Below the pieces are notes generated by a model. It was not told the origin of the DNA, did no database searches, and was given only the letters and a program-made list of their open reading frames with translations. From Heterohyrax brucei (taxonomy: Eukaryota > Chordata > Mammalia > Hyracoidea > Procaviidae): DNA of 64,000 nucleotides. Below are positions 22,736 through 32,705 of the stretch, one piece after another. Every line of letters starts with the position of its first letter. Position 1 is the first letter of the stretch. The translations under genes and the position numbers were made by a program. The stretch spans positions 135,628,829 to 135,692,828 of the forward strand of contig CM053143.1 of NCBI GenBank assembly GCA_028571685.1. The letters run 5' to 3'.

Positions 22736-23252
22736 AATTGAACTGTGCACCCCCCAAAATATGTATAGAAATTTGGCAGGGTTGTGATTACCAGTATTGT
22801 GTGATTGCCCTCTGCTTTCTGATTTTCCTATGCTGTATGTTAAAGAGGATTAGGGAGGGACTGTAAATCTCTTCCTAAGGTCACCTCCCCACTCCATTGG
22901 AAAGGAAGTTTCCCTGGAGTGTGGCTTATACCACCTTCTATCCTATAAGAGATAAATGGAAAGGGAAGCAAGCAGAGAGTTGGGAATGTCATACCATCAA
23001 GAAAGCCACACTAGAGTAAAGCACAGGCTTCAGACCCAAGGTTCCTGCACCAAGAGTCGCCCTGAACAAAGACTGATACAACACAAGGACTTTCCTCCAG
23101 AGCTGACACAGAGGAAAAGCCTTTTCCTGGAGTGTACATCCTAACTTTGGACTTATAGCCTACTGGACTCCATAAGAATAAACTTTTCCTTTTTTTAAGC
23201 CATCCTCTTGTGGTATTTCCATTATAGCAATATCAGATGACTAAAACAGTAA
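22736..23252 (+). mobile_element. LTR, ERVL-MaLR-like (solo)
   Basis: The same family as 5926-6467. It has a 'ttgaactgtgcaccccccaa' start, 'accagtattgtgtgattgcc', an 'agaataaac' signal near 23175 and the end 'cctcttgtggtatttccatt' and 'agatgactaaaaca'. No internal or second LTR is adjacent. Confidence 0.65.
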
Positions 23253-23970
23253 TTAATGAAAGCAAGCATAAACAGAGGTGATTCTCCTGATTTAATATCT
23301 AATAGATACATCTTGGTTTCTGTTTCCGGCAGGGATAAACGGAGGCTGAGACAAACTGTCAAAGGCATATCCTTGATTTATGATGGGAAAGATATGTATC
23401 CCTACACAATCGTCCTCTTGTCTGATCTAAATGCCTTACCTCTCAGGAAGCAGATCACTAGGGTTTTCTTCTACAAATTCTAAATGAGAAAGAGGAGGTT
23501 AATAACAAAATCAAAGGCATTAAACAATTTTATTTATGGTCTGTTAGCTATAATGATCAACTTTCCCAGCAGTTCACTAATCTGATTGCATTCATTTGGG
23601 ACTGTTGGTCATAGCTTCAGTTCTGGCCTTAGTTATTTCAAATAATTAGTAGTAACATTTTTCACCCTGCAGTTGCTTACTTACCTTTGAGGACATTCTG
23701 ATGTCAACAAAGTTCACCATAGATTAGTCTGCATTGATTTTTCCGTCGCTTAATCTCCACGTTGAGACTTCATATGCCAGAAATGTTCAATCTTGTTCAT
23801 AATGTCATTTCAGGCTGTCATTATAGGACAACCAGACGATCCAAAGAAAACTGTCAAACTGGATGCTTAATACATGCAGTGAACACATAGTTTCCAGCTA
23901 TAACCTCTGGTATGTAAGAGCTACAGTAATTTTATTTTTCTCTATTTTGTTTCCATTTCTGTCTGGTGTT
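23253..23970. other. unassigned sequence
   Basis: No gene or clear repeat apart from a SINE-like scrap 'gaagcagatcactagggttt' near 23448. The 75-codon frame at 23256-23483 has no recognised homologue. Confidence 0.4.
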
Positions 23971-24165
23971 TTAAGGTGCTGTCAAGTCAATTTTAGACTC
24001 AGAAAAACCCCAAGTGATAGAATAGAACCTCTCCCATAAGGTTTTCTATCCTGTAATCTTTACAAAAGCCAGATCTTTCTCCTACAGAGCCTCCCAATGA
24101 ATTCAAACCACCAAACCTGCAGTTAACAGCCAAGTGCTTAACTGTTGTGCCAACAGGAGTCCCTT
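23971..24165 (-). mobile_element. AfroSINE (long type)
   Basis: 'ggtgctgtcaagtcaatttt', 'ataaggttttctatcctgta', 'aaaagccagatctttctcct', and the head complement 'ctgcagttaacagccaagtg'. Confidence 0.85.
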
Positions 24166-24539
24166 TTCTACCTGACAGAGAAGGGAGGAATACAGTCCCT
24201 TCAGAGACTTTTCCCTCCCCTCCATTGCCTTCCTAAATTCCACACACAGGTTCTGCTGAATTTAGGAAGGATCAAGGCATCCCCTGAGCAATCAGCCTGG
24301 GAGAAACTCATCCTTGGTCAGTCAGCCTTTGTCCACACAAGCTCCTCATCCCATCTGGTCCTCAGATCTCCCTTCTCAGTCCCGTTGTAAATCTCCTGAT
24401 CTAAGCCTTGAAGAGAAAAGCAGAGAGGAAGGGAAAAACACCTAAAACACAATTTAGTACCTCACCGTATGAAACAAGGGCAAAAACTTTGACCCTTTGT
24501 ATCCATCAAATGCCAGAACTGGAAAAAATTAGTGATTTT

Positions 24540-24655
24540 TTACTTTACTGTCACAATTTTGCTGACAAAGACATTCAGGTCCACAGAGGTAATACGATTC
24601 AGACCAGGTCCCATAGCAAGTTAATGGTGGATCACAGACCAGCAACCAGATATTT
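24540..24655 (-). mobile_element. MIR SINE remnant
   Basis: 'gctgacaaagacattcaggt', 'ccacagaggtaatacgattc' and 'catagcaagttaatggtgga' align with the MIR core in minus orientation. This explains the 127-codon frame at 24408-24791, so that frame is not a gene. Confidence 0.6.
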
Positions 24656-24955
24656 TCATTACACATTGCTGCCTCTTAGTAATAAAATTAATTCAAGCAA
24701 AACTCATCATTCATCTATCAGTTTGCCCTTTGTCGTACTCTGGTGGCTTATGCTTTGCTGTGATGCTGGAAGTTATACCACCGGTATTTGAAATACATGC
24801 AGGGTCACCCACATGGACAGGTTTCAACAGAGCTTCCAACTTCCGAACCAGGACCTATCAAGCTACTTCTGGAAATTTAGCTAGTGGAAAGCCTTACAAG
24901 TAGTAGTGAAACATTATCTGATAAAATACCAGAAAATGAGCCCTTCCAGTTGGAA

Positions 24956-25111
24956 ACCAAAACCCAAACCCATTGCTGTCAAGTAGATTCTGACTCACAG
25001 AGTAGAATTAATTGCTCCATGGAGTTTCCAAGGAGCACCTGGTGGATTTCAGTTGCCAACCTTTCAGTTAGCAGACACAGGACTTAACCACTATACTACC
25101 AGGGTTTTTTT
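24956..25111 (-). mobile_element. AfroSINE (short type) inserted in RTE 5' UTR
   Basis: 'aacccattgctgtcaagtag', 'ggagtttccaaggagcacct' and 'ccactatactaccagggttt'. RTE sequence 'ggctggcaggcattcaaaac' resumes directly after it. Confidence 0.9.
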
Positions 25112-25143
25112 AGGCTGGCAGGCATTCAAAACATGACTGAGCA

Positions 25144-25353
25144 CAATCAGAGCAAAGGAAAATAAATAAAACGAAAGACACAAGGAAAATATTAGTCCAA
25201 AGGATGTATGGACCACATGAACCACAACCACCACCAACGTAAGCCCAGAAGGAGGCAGTGCCTGGCTACCACCACCAACTGCTATAATAGGAATCACAAT
25301 AGAGTATCCCAGACAGAGCAGGAGAAAAATGTGGATCAAAATTCAAATTCACA

Positions 25354-25393
<40 letters not shown>

Positions 25394-25773
25394 AAAGAAC
25401 AAACTTACTGGTCTGACAGTGACTAGAGGAACCCTCAAGACTATGGCCCCTACATCCCGTACTAACTCAGATGTGAAACCACTCACAAACTCTACCTTTC
25501 AGCCCAAGATTAGACAGGCCTATAAGACAAACAATAACACAGGTGAAGAACGTGCTTATTAGTTCAATCAAGTATACAACATCAAGTGGGCAACACCTGT
25601 CCAAAAGTGAGGGTGAGAAAGGTGGGAAGAGACAGGTAAACTAGATGAATGAACATAAAGAACCCAGGATAGAAAGGGAAAGCAGTGCGAGTGCTTATAC
25701 ATTGGGAGGATTGCAACTAATACTGCAAAACGATTTTTATATACAATTCTTGAATGAAGATACTAAAAAAAAA
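25144..25773 (+). mobile_element. L1 3'-UTR tail inserted in RTE
   Basis: 'gcagtgcctggctaccacca', 'ggaatcacaatagagtatcc', 'actggtctgacagtgactag' and 'agattagacaggcctataag', ending in a 15 bp A run at about 25767. It resembles the afrotherian L1 3' UTR type, a cousin of 49060-50095. A short actgag duplication flanks it (about 25134-25139 and after the A run). It is strongly 5'-truncated. Short frames within it are incidental. Confidence 0.65.
25352..25388. repeat. (CA)n microsatellite
   Basis: About 18 CA units with one CG interruption, inside the L1 tail. Confidence 0.95.
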
Positions 25774-27334
25774 AAAAAACTGAGAAATAGATGCCTCCTC
25801 AAAGAGGGGTAAAAAGCTTTGAGACCTTCATTTGCTGATGTGGCAACACTCAAAAAGAGAAGAAAGAGCTGCGAGTATCCATTAATAATCAGGACATGGA
25901 TTATACAAAGTATGAATCTAGCAAAACTGGAACTCATCAAAAAAGAAATGGAATTCATAAAGAGCAATATCCTATGCATTAATGAGCTGAAATAGACCGG
26001 TCATTAATGGATATTGGCCATTATGAATCACATAATCTTATGGCATACTGTTCTATCAATGACAAATTAAAAAAGAACGATATTGCATTCATCATCAAAA
26101 AGAATTCAAAATCTATCCTGAAGTCAAGTCTGTCAGTAATAGTATAATATCCACACATCAACAAGGAAGACCACTGAACATGACTATTATTCAAATGTAA
26201 ACACAAATCGCTGAGGCTAAAGACGAAGAAACTAAAGATTTTTACCAAATTCTGCAGTCTGAAATTGATCAAGTATGCAATATGGTTCATTGATAATTAC
26301 TAATGATTGGAATGCAAAAGTTGGAAACAAAAAAGGAACAGTAGCTGGAGAATATGGCCTTGGTGACAGACATAATGCCAGAGATCGCCTAAACGAATTT
26401 TGCAAGGCCAAGAGTTTCTTAATTGCAAACATCTTTTTTCAACAACACAGACAAGAAGCACACACATGGAACTCACCAGAAATACTCAGGAATCAAATCA
26501 GCTACATATGTGGAAAGAGACAATAGAGAAGCTCAGTTTCCTCAGGCAGAACAAGGCCAAGAGCTGACTGTGTCACAGACCATCAGTTGCTCACAAGTTC
26601 ACATCAGAGTTCAGGTTGAAGCTGAAGACAGTTACAGCAAGAGCTTGAGAGTCAAAATATGACTTTGAGTGTATACTACCTGAAGTTAGAAGCCATTGCA
26701 GGGATAGATTTGAATACTAGTGACCAAAGATCAGACAACATGTGTAATTCCATGAAGGACATCACACATGAAGAAAGCAAGAGGTCATAAAATGACAGAA
26801 AAGAAAAAAAGGGGGGGCAAAATGGAGGTCGCAAGAAGCTCTGAAACTTACTCTTGAACATTGAGCAGCTGAAGGGCAGCTCAAGAAGACAAAGTATTAC
26901 AATGAATTGTGCAAAGAACTGAAGAAAACCAAAAAGAGAAGAGCAAGTTCAACATTTCTCAGTATAAAACAACTGAAGAATATTACCTGAGGCTCAAGTT
27001 ACAACAGTGAAGAATTCTATAGGAAAAATATTGAATGACACAGGAAGTACCAAAAGAAGATGGAAGGCATACCCATGAACAAGTCACTGTACTATAAAGA
27101 GCAGATCAACATTCAACCATTTTAAGAGACAGCGTATGACCAAGAGTAGACGGTACTCAAGGAAGAAGTCTGAGCTGCACTGAAGGCACTGATGAAAAAC
27201 AAGCCTCCAGTAACGGACAGAACACCGGCTGAGTTGCTTCAACAAAAATATGCAGTGGTGGAGGTACTCAGTCACCTATGACAAGAAATTGGGAGGATGG
27301 TTGCCCAGCCTACTGACAGGAAGAGATCCATGTA

Positions 27335-27884
27335 AGGTCTGAAAATTAAGTCTGCAGACTCATCCTAGAAAAAGTGATACATACCTCGTTGCTGCTGTCA
27401 CTACAGTCACCTTCAAAGTACTCCTCTGAGGAAGCTATATACCAAAATCAGCGCCTAGTTCACCCTTAAAGGCAACTCTGAAACTCTTTTTCTAGAGTGC
27501 CCATCAGAGCTGCTGTATTACCCTTGTTGTCCTGAATGTCATCCAATGTCTTCCTTTCAATATTTCCTTTGTCTTTGGGTAAAGAAAAAAGTCACTGGGA
27601 GTTGGATCAGGAGAGTAGGTCATGTGTTCCAATACAGTTATTTGTGTACTTACTGAAAACTTTCTCCAGACAGCTACATAATTAAGTTAGGTAACTTGCC
27701 TCCATGCCACCATGTGCAAGGGCATTCCAGAAAGAGTTCCAAAAGTGCTTTGAAGGGTCAACTAGGCACTGGTGTCAGCGCATAGCTTCCCAAAGCAGGT
27801 ACTATGAAGGTGACCATAGTGATATTCAGCAATTGAGGTATGTAGCACTTAGCACAATTATGTTCGCGGACTTGTCAGACCTCA
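27335..27884 (-). mobile_element. Tc1/mariner derivative with long inverted arms (foldback)
   Basis: The ends read aggtctga... and ...tcagacctca, complementary to each other and similar to the element at 30221. The left end follows a TA. Both arms carry the end of a mariner transposase gene in opposite orientation. The left arm (about 27335-27510) reverse-complemented aligns with the right arm (about 27715-27884): 'tttgaagg', 'gaactaggcgctg' with 'caactaggcactgg', and 'agcttcc' lie in the same order. On the minus strand the left half also shows the Y-S-P-D...P-S-D-F-F-L-Y region near the third catalytic aspartate. The N-terminal half is absent. It is nonautonomous. Confidence 0.7.
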
Positions 27885-27889
27885 TGTTT

Positions 27890-28122
27890 ATGCGAGTTCC
27901 AAAGAAATGTGATCTTTGCTTCCAAAGAGCACTCTGGTTATATTTTTTCCAGAACAGATCTGTTTGTTCTTTCGGCGGTCTATGGGATATTCAATATCCT
28001 TTTCCAACACCACAATGGAAGGCCTCAATTCTTCTTCTGTCTTCCTTATTCATTGTCCAGCTTTTGCACGCATATGATGCGATTGAAAATACCATGGCTT
28101 AGGTGAGACACACCTTGTTCTT
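27890..28122 (-). mobile_element. RTE LINE fragment (antisense) inside the sense RTE
   Basis: The reverse complement of late RT: 'tatgggatattcaatatcct', 'tcttccttattcattgtcca' and 'ttttgcacgcatatgatgcg'. It matches, inverted, the sense copy near 28640-28840. It explains the 132-codon frame at 27704-28102. Confidence 0.8.
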
Positions 28123-29082
28123 CAGTTACGCTCATGAGGAACTTGTGTATAGACTAAAAGGCAGTCATTCAAATAGAACAAGAAGATGCTATGTGTTTTA
28201 AAGTCAGGAAAGATGTGTCTCAGGGTAGTATTCTTTCACTATGTTTATTTAATCCGTATGTTGAGCAAAAAATTCCACAAACTTAACTGTATGAAGAAGA
28301 AATCAGCATCAAGTTTGGAAGAAGACTCGTTAGCAACCCATGGTATGCTTGTTGAGCATAAAGAGGAATTGAAGCACTTACTGTTGAAGATCGAAGTCTT
28401 CAGCCTTCATTATAAGTTACACCTTAACAGAAAGAAAACAAAAATCCCCACAACTGGAACAATAGGTAACATCATGACAAAGAGAGAATATATTACAGTT
28501 GTCAAGGATTTCGTTTTATTTGGATTCACAATCATTGCCAAAGCAAGTGGCAATCAATAAACAACAATGCATCGTGTCGGGCAAATCTGCTGCAAAAGTC
28601 TTATACAACAAAGATGTCACTTAGAGGACTAAGATGCACTTGAACCAAGCCACAGTATTTTCAGTCTCCTTGTATCCATGCAAAAGCTGGACACTGCATA
28701 AGGAAGGCTGAAGAAGAAATGATGACTTTGAATCATGGTGTTGGTGAAGAACATTAAATATAACATGGACTTTCAGAAGAAGGAAAAAATCTGTTTTGAA
28801 AGAATTACAGCCAGAGTGCTCCTTAGAAGCAAGGGTGGTGAAACTTTGTCTCTTGCACTTTAGACACGTTATCAGGATGATTCAGCCCCTGCAGGAAGAC
28901 GTCATGTTTAGCTAAGTAGAAGGTCAGCAAAAAAGAAGACCCTCAGTGAAGTGGATTGACGCAGTGGCTGCAGCAATGAGCTCAAACAGCAACAATTGTG
29001 AGAATGATACAGGATCAGGTAGTGTTTCATTCTGTTATATATGGGGTCACTATGACTTGAAATCAAATCGACATCTAACCAC

Positions 29083-29675
29083 AAAAACAATATACAATTA
29101 TCTATTAAGCATAGGAAACTGTGCTTCACTCAGCAACCATCCTAAGTGTAATAAAGAAATGTCATCTAAAGTTTTAAACAGCCCATAAGGTGCCATTAAA
29201 TGGAGGCTCCTGCTGTTTCTTTTTGCTGACCTGTACTTAGAAATAGCTACAAAATAAGATAAAGAGGATTTTGGTAGCTCAAGGATATCCTAAAAGTGTT
29301 GCTTGAAACATTTTGATTAATAAAAAAAAAATATAAAGTTTTCTCTCCTGTTCCAAGTCACCTAGGATATAAAAGCACTTTGGGAAACTATGATGAAATC
29401 TCGTTAAACACTCTGTGGTGTCACATCTGTTAAGAGAAGACAGACCTCAGAATCAGGAACACTTTGAAGAGAAGGGAGAGAGCTGTCTTGAATCCCTTTT
29501 ATGGGGATATTCTTGTCAAAGTGCTCCTTCCTGAAGAACAAGATTTCTTTCTTTTATGCTTCTTAATTAAAGAAAATAACTAAACACATCAACACAGTAT
29601 ACCAAGTTTGTACATTAGGAAAAACACCTCATGCATTCCCCTAGACAGTTCTTTTTTCTAAAAAGAAGGCTAGTA
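29083..29675. other. unassigned sequence
   Basis: About 590 bases without recognised gene or repeat. Confidence 0.4.
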
Positions 29676-29735
29676 TAGCACTGCTGCAAGGTTGCTATGA
29701 GTAGGAATCAATACTGCGGCACTGGGCTGGAACAG
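29676..29735 (+). mobile_element. AfroSINE 3' scrap
   Basis: 'aaggttgctatgagtaggaa' and 'tactgcggcactgggctgg'. Confidence 0.5.
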
Positions 29736-29967
29736 ATCTACTGGTAAATACCATATTTTCTCCCTCAGCCCTAGTGAAGATAGCCAATAATTTGCAAGTT
29801 ACATGAACCCATAAATAAAAGTTAAATTATGCTAACAAAACAAAACTTTTATTCACTGAGCAATTTTTCAAACATAAAAAGGTAAATAGCACAGTATAAT
29901 GACTCTCATCTTATTTCAACTACTGTCAGGTAATGGCTCATTTGGGATTTTTTTAATTTTATTTTTT

Positions 29968-30170
29968 CCTATTGTTGTCATTGTTAGATGCCGTTGAGAC
30001 CATTCTGACTCATAGACGCTCCATGTACAACAGAGCAAAACCCCACGTGGTCTGTGCCTCCTCACAGTCCTTGTACTTGAGCCTGTTGCTGCAGCCACTG
30101 AGTCAATGCACCTGACAGAGGGTCTTCCTCTATTTCTCTGACCCTCTACCAAGCATGATGTTCTTAAAAC
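29968..30170 (-). mobile_element. RTE LINE 3' end
   Basis: Minus-strand end of the RT ORF and UTR: 'gttagatgccgttgagacca', 'cctgttgctgcagccactga' and 'ctctaccaagcatgatgttc'. The minus frame at 29916-30152 is its decayed C-terminus (G-Q-R-N-R-G-R-P-S). Confidence 0.85.
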
Positions 30171-30220
30171 AGAATTACTTTAAAGCTAATTGCAGATGTT
30201 TTATCATTACTATGTATATA

Positions 30221-30903
30221 TGAGGTCTGACAATTAACTTCATGAACTTATCCTAGGAAAAGTGCTACGTATCTCACTGCTGAATATCACTACAGTCACC
30301 TTCAAAGTACTCCCCTTGGGAAGCTATACACTGACACCGGTACCTAGTCTACCCTTCAAAGCAATTTTGGAACTCTTGTACTAGAATGGCCATCAGAATT
30401 GTCATCATATTACCTCTGATGTCCTGAATGTCATCCAAATGTGTTCCTTTCAATATATCCTTTATCTTCAGGTAAAGGAAAAGTCACTGGGCACCAGATC
30501 AGGTGAGTAGAGAAGGTGTTCCAATACAGTTATTTGTTTACTGGCTAAAATGTCCCTCACAGACAGAGCCATGTCATCCATTTGTACACTGCTGTTTTCT
30601 TCATGGCATTATCCCCATAAACTTGAACATGTCCTTGGTTTTACTTCCTCTCTTGCCAAGTTTAACGAGAAATTCGATATTTGTGTCTTGCTCTAATTCA
30701 AGCTCCAGCATATTCATGATGGCACACAAAAACATGCAATAACAATAATGAAAGCCACTCAGTAAGACACTACCACACTTCAATATGTACACAGCCATGA
30801 GACACTGATATACTAAGATTATGAAACCTTACTGAGTTGTTTGTACAGTGCTGCCAATGTGAGCACATAGTGGCAAGTTTGTGAACCTAAATGTTAGACA
30901 TCA
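30221..30903 (-). mobile_element. Tc1/mariner element, internally deleted transposase
   Basis: Terminal inverted repeats are tgaggtctgacaa... at 30221 and ...tgttagacatca at 30903, with TA at both sides. On the minus strand the transposase N-terminus is recognisable at about 30600-30735 (E-L-E-Q, then F-L-V-K-L-G-K, DNA-binding HTH start) and continues into A-M-K-K-T-A-V-Y-K-W. It then jumps at about 30570-30580 to the C-terminal third (30240-30560). The middle, including the first catalytic aspartates, is missing. It moves by cut-and-paste only with help in trans, and is now fossil. Confidence 0.85.
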
Positions 30904-31423
30904 TTATTTCACTGTGTAACTCTACAAGTAAGAATTCTTTTTTAAAAACTTAAATCACATAAATACCATTATTATTCCATACAAATTAATTATTATCATA
31001 GTTTTAACAAATATTTTAAATTTTGTTTTCTTTGTATTTTTCATCCTTGCTATTACTGTTCAGTTAAAAGCCCAAATAAGGTCAACATATTTCATTTTGT
31101 TTATGTCTCTGAAGTTACATATGATTTACTCATATAAGCTTCTTTTCCATCTCTTTGTACGTGTGTGTGATTTATTTGTTGAAAAATACAGGTGACTTGT
31201 CCTACAGTTTATCATGTTCTTGGTTTTACTGATTTTATCCTTATAGATAAAATTTTCTGCCAGTTGGTAATCAGTTTCAGAGGCTATACCAGAAGCATAG
31301 ATTTTTTACAAGAATACTTCAAAGGTGATGTGTCCATAAGATGTACATAATTTTTGCCTTTCTTCCTTTTTGATATTGCCTACTAACAGTAAATATTGTC
31401 TACATCTATCACAGCACTAAAAG
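30904..31423. other. AT-rich unassigned sequence
   Basis: T-rich with no frame and no recognised repeat. Confidence 0.4.
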
Positions 31424-31626
31424 AAAAGAACAACAGTTTCCACTAGATCAATTCTAACTCATAGCAACCCTATAGGACAGAGTAGAATTGCTAGTACAGT
31501 TTCCAAGACTGTAATCTTCACGGAAGCAGAAGGCCACATCTTTCTCCCATGGAGAAGCTGGTGGGTTCAAACTACTGACCTTTCAGTTAGCAGCCAAGCA
31601 TTTAACTTCTATGCTCCCAAGGCCCC
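31424..31626 (-). mobile_element. AfroSINE (long type)
   Basis: 'aaccctataggacagagtag', 'gactgtaatcttcacggaag', and 'ccatggagaagctggtgggt' with 'gacctttcagttagcagcca'. Confidence 0.9.
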
Positions 31627-31639
31627 TTATTACATACAC

Positions 31640-31732
31640 CATTAGCTCATTATTGTCAAGTTAAGTGTGACCCTAAAGGACGGAGTAGAACCGCCTCCAT
31701 ATGGCTAACAACTATTTGGTTACCCTGAGATA
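31640..31732 (-). mobile_element. AfroSINE fragment
   Basis: 'aaaggacggagtagaaccgc' and 'taacaactatttggtt'. The middle is deleted. Confidence 0.5.
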
Positions 31733-31743
31733 CGTTTTCTAAT

Positions 31744-32038
31744 TGTTAGCTGCTGTCAGGTTGGCTCCCAAATCATAGGGATCCCACGTACACTGAAATT
31801 GCATCATTGCGATCCACAGAGTTTTCAGCAGCTGATTTTTGGAGAAGAATCTGTAATACTTTCTTCTCAGTCTGTCTTAGACTGGAAGCCCTGCTGAGAT
31901 CCATTCAATATCATAGCAGCACACAAGCCTTCCCTAATAGATGAGTGGTGGCTGCATTTGAAGTGCCCTGGCTGTGACTTGAACCAGTTCTTCTCTGTGA
32001 AACATCAGCGCTCTATCACCAAACCACCACTGCTGTCA
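31744..32038 (-). mobile_element. tRNA-Gly-type SINE
   Basis: The minus-strand head (complement of about 31965-32038) follows tRNA-Gly: gcagtggtggtttggtgata, then ctggttcaagtc as B box. The body contains 'cacagagttttcagcagctg', and the 3' end 'ttgttagctgctgtcaggtt' (plus-strand view) is the RTE-type tail. Sister copies are at 40128, 50818 and 54758. Confidence 0.8.
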
Positions 32039-32489
32039 TCTTGGGATATAATGAAAGAAAAACTTGTGTTTTCATACTGCTTATTCCAGTGGCTTTTCTT
32101 CTGTGAAATGTTCTTTTTATAGGTCTACTTTAAAATGCACAGTACTCCCAATACCTGGTTTGCTTCTTACTCACTGAGCTTCTCCTATCCCAGGCTGTTT
32201 CTAGTTAGCACCAGCCAAGTCGATCAACCTTATGAATGTGCTATTCAAGGAATATAATGTAGCAGAGCAGTACAGTGTTGAGTTCTGTAATTACATCTAA
32301 GTTCCTACTCTAGAAAATATAGATATTTCATTTGCAGTGTGGTACTGCATCAGCTTACCATCTATCAGCTCCAAATCCACCTCTCCTCAACATGCTTTGT
32401 GATAGCAGAACAAGACCTTCATTTCCTTCCTGCCAGCTGACGTCATGTCTTGCTTCATCAGTAGAGCGCACTGAATATTGAACGTCTGC
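32039..32489. other. unassigned sequence
   Basis: No gene or repeat was recognised in these 450 bases. Confidence 0.4.
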
Positions 32490-32705
32490 CTTGAACCTTG
32501 CGTTCTCTTAAAGAAATACCGATAGGAAGAGTAGCAGGTGAGTTTATGTTACTGGGGAAAGAAAAATTCAGAAAAGGAGGGTAAGAACAATTGTACAACT
32601 GGAGAACAATCAATGTCACTGAATTGTACATGTAGAAATTAAATCCGTATATATTCTGCTGCATATATTTCCAGCAAACACAAAAAAAATTAAGTATAAA
32701 AAAAT
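32490..32705 (+). mobile_element. LINE 3'-tail-like repeat (unnamed)
   Basis: 'tcagaaaaggagggtaagaa', 'caatgtcactgaattgtaca' and 'catgtagaaattaaatcc', the same repeat as 11475-11705, ending A-rich. Confidence 0.55.

Larger units (their letters stand above)
24731..29082 (+). mobile_element. RTE (BovB-clade) LINE, near full length but split by four later pieces
   Basis: RTE encodes an AP-type endonuclease and a reverse transcriptase. Segments in order are 5' UTR 24731-24955; 25112-25143; 25774-27332 (endonuclease and linker); and 28127-29082 (late RT and 3' end). The endonuclease frame is open for 83 codons at 26275-26526, with N-D-W-N-A-K-V-G and F-F-Q-Q-H motifs. A block of RT between 27332 and 28127 is missing. 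Near 28325-28345 the YADD region is deleted ('aacccatggtatgcttgtt'). Interruptions are an AfroSINE, an L1 tail, a foldback mariner and an antisense RTE piece. It is dead. Confidence 0.9.

Noticed and set aside
24408-24791. 127-codon plus-strand frame, one of the longest in the window
   Set aside because: It is covered by a MIR remnant and ends in RTE 5' UTR sequence. No domain or splice context.
25352-25388. (CA)n as a functional Z-DNA element
   Set aside because: It is a common microsatellite inside a transposon tail, with no sign of function.
27704-28102. 132-codon plus-strand frame, the longest
   Set aside because: It is made of the foldback mariner right arm and an antisense RTE fragment.
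28186-28560. 124-codon plus-strand frame
   Set aside because: Remnant of the RTE reverse transcriptase with the YADD region deleted, not a host gene.
27890-28840. Inverted repeat between an antisense RTE piece and the sense RTE downstream
   Set aside because: Explained by two copies of the same LINE in opposite orientation.
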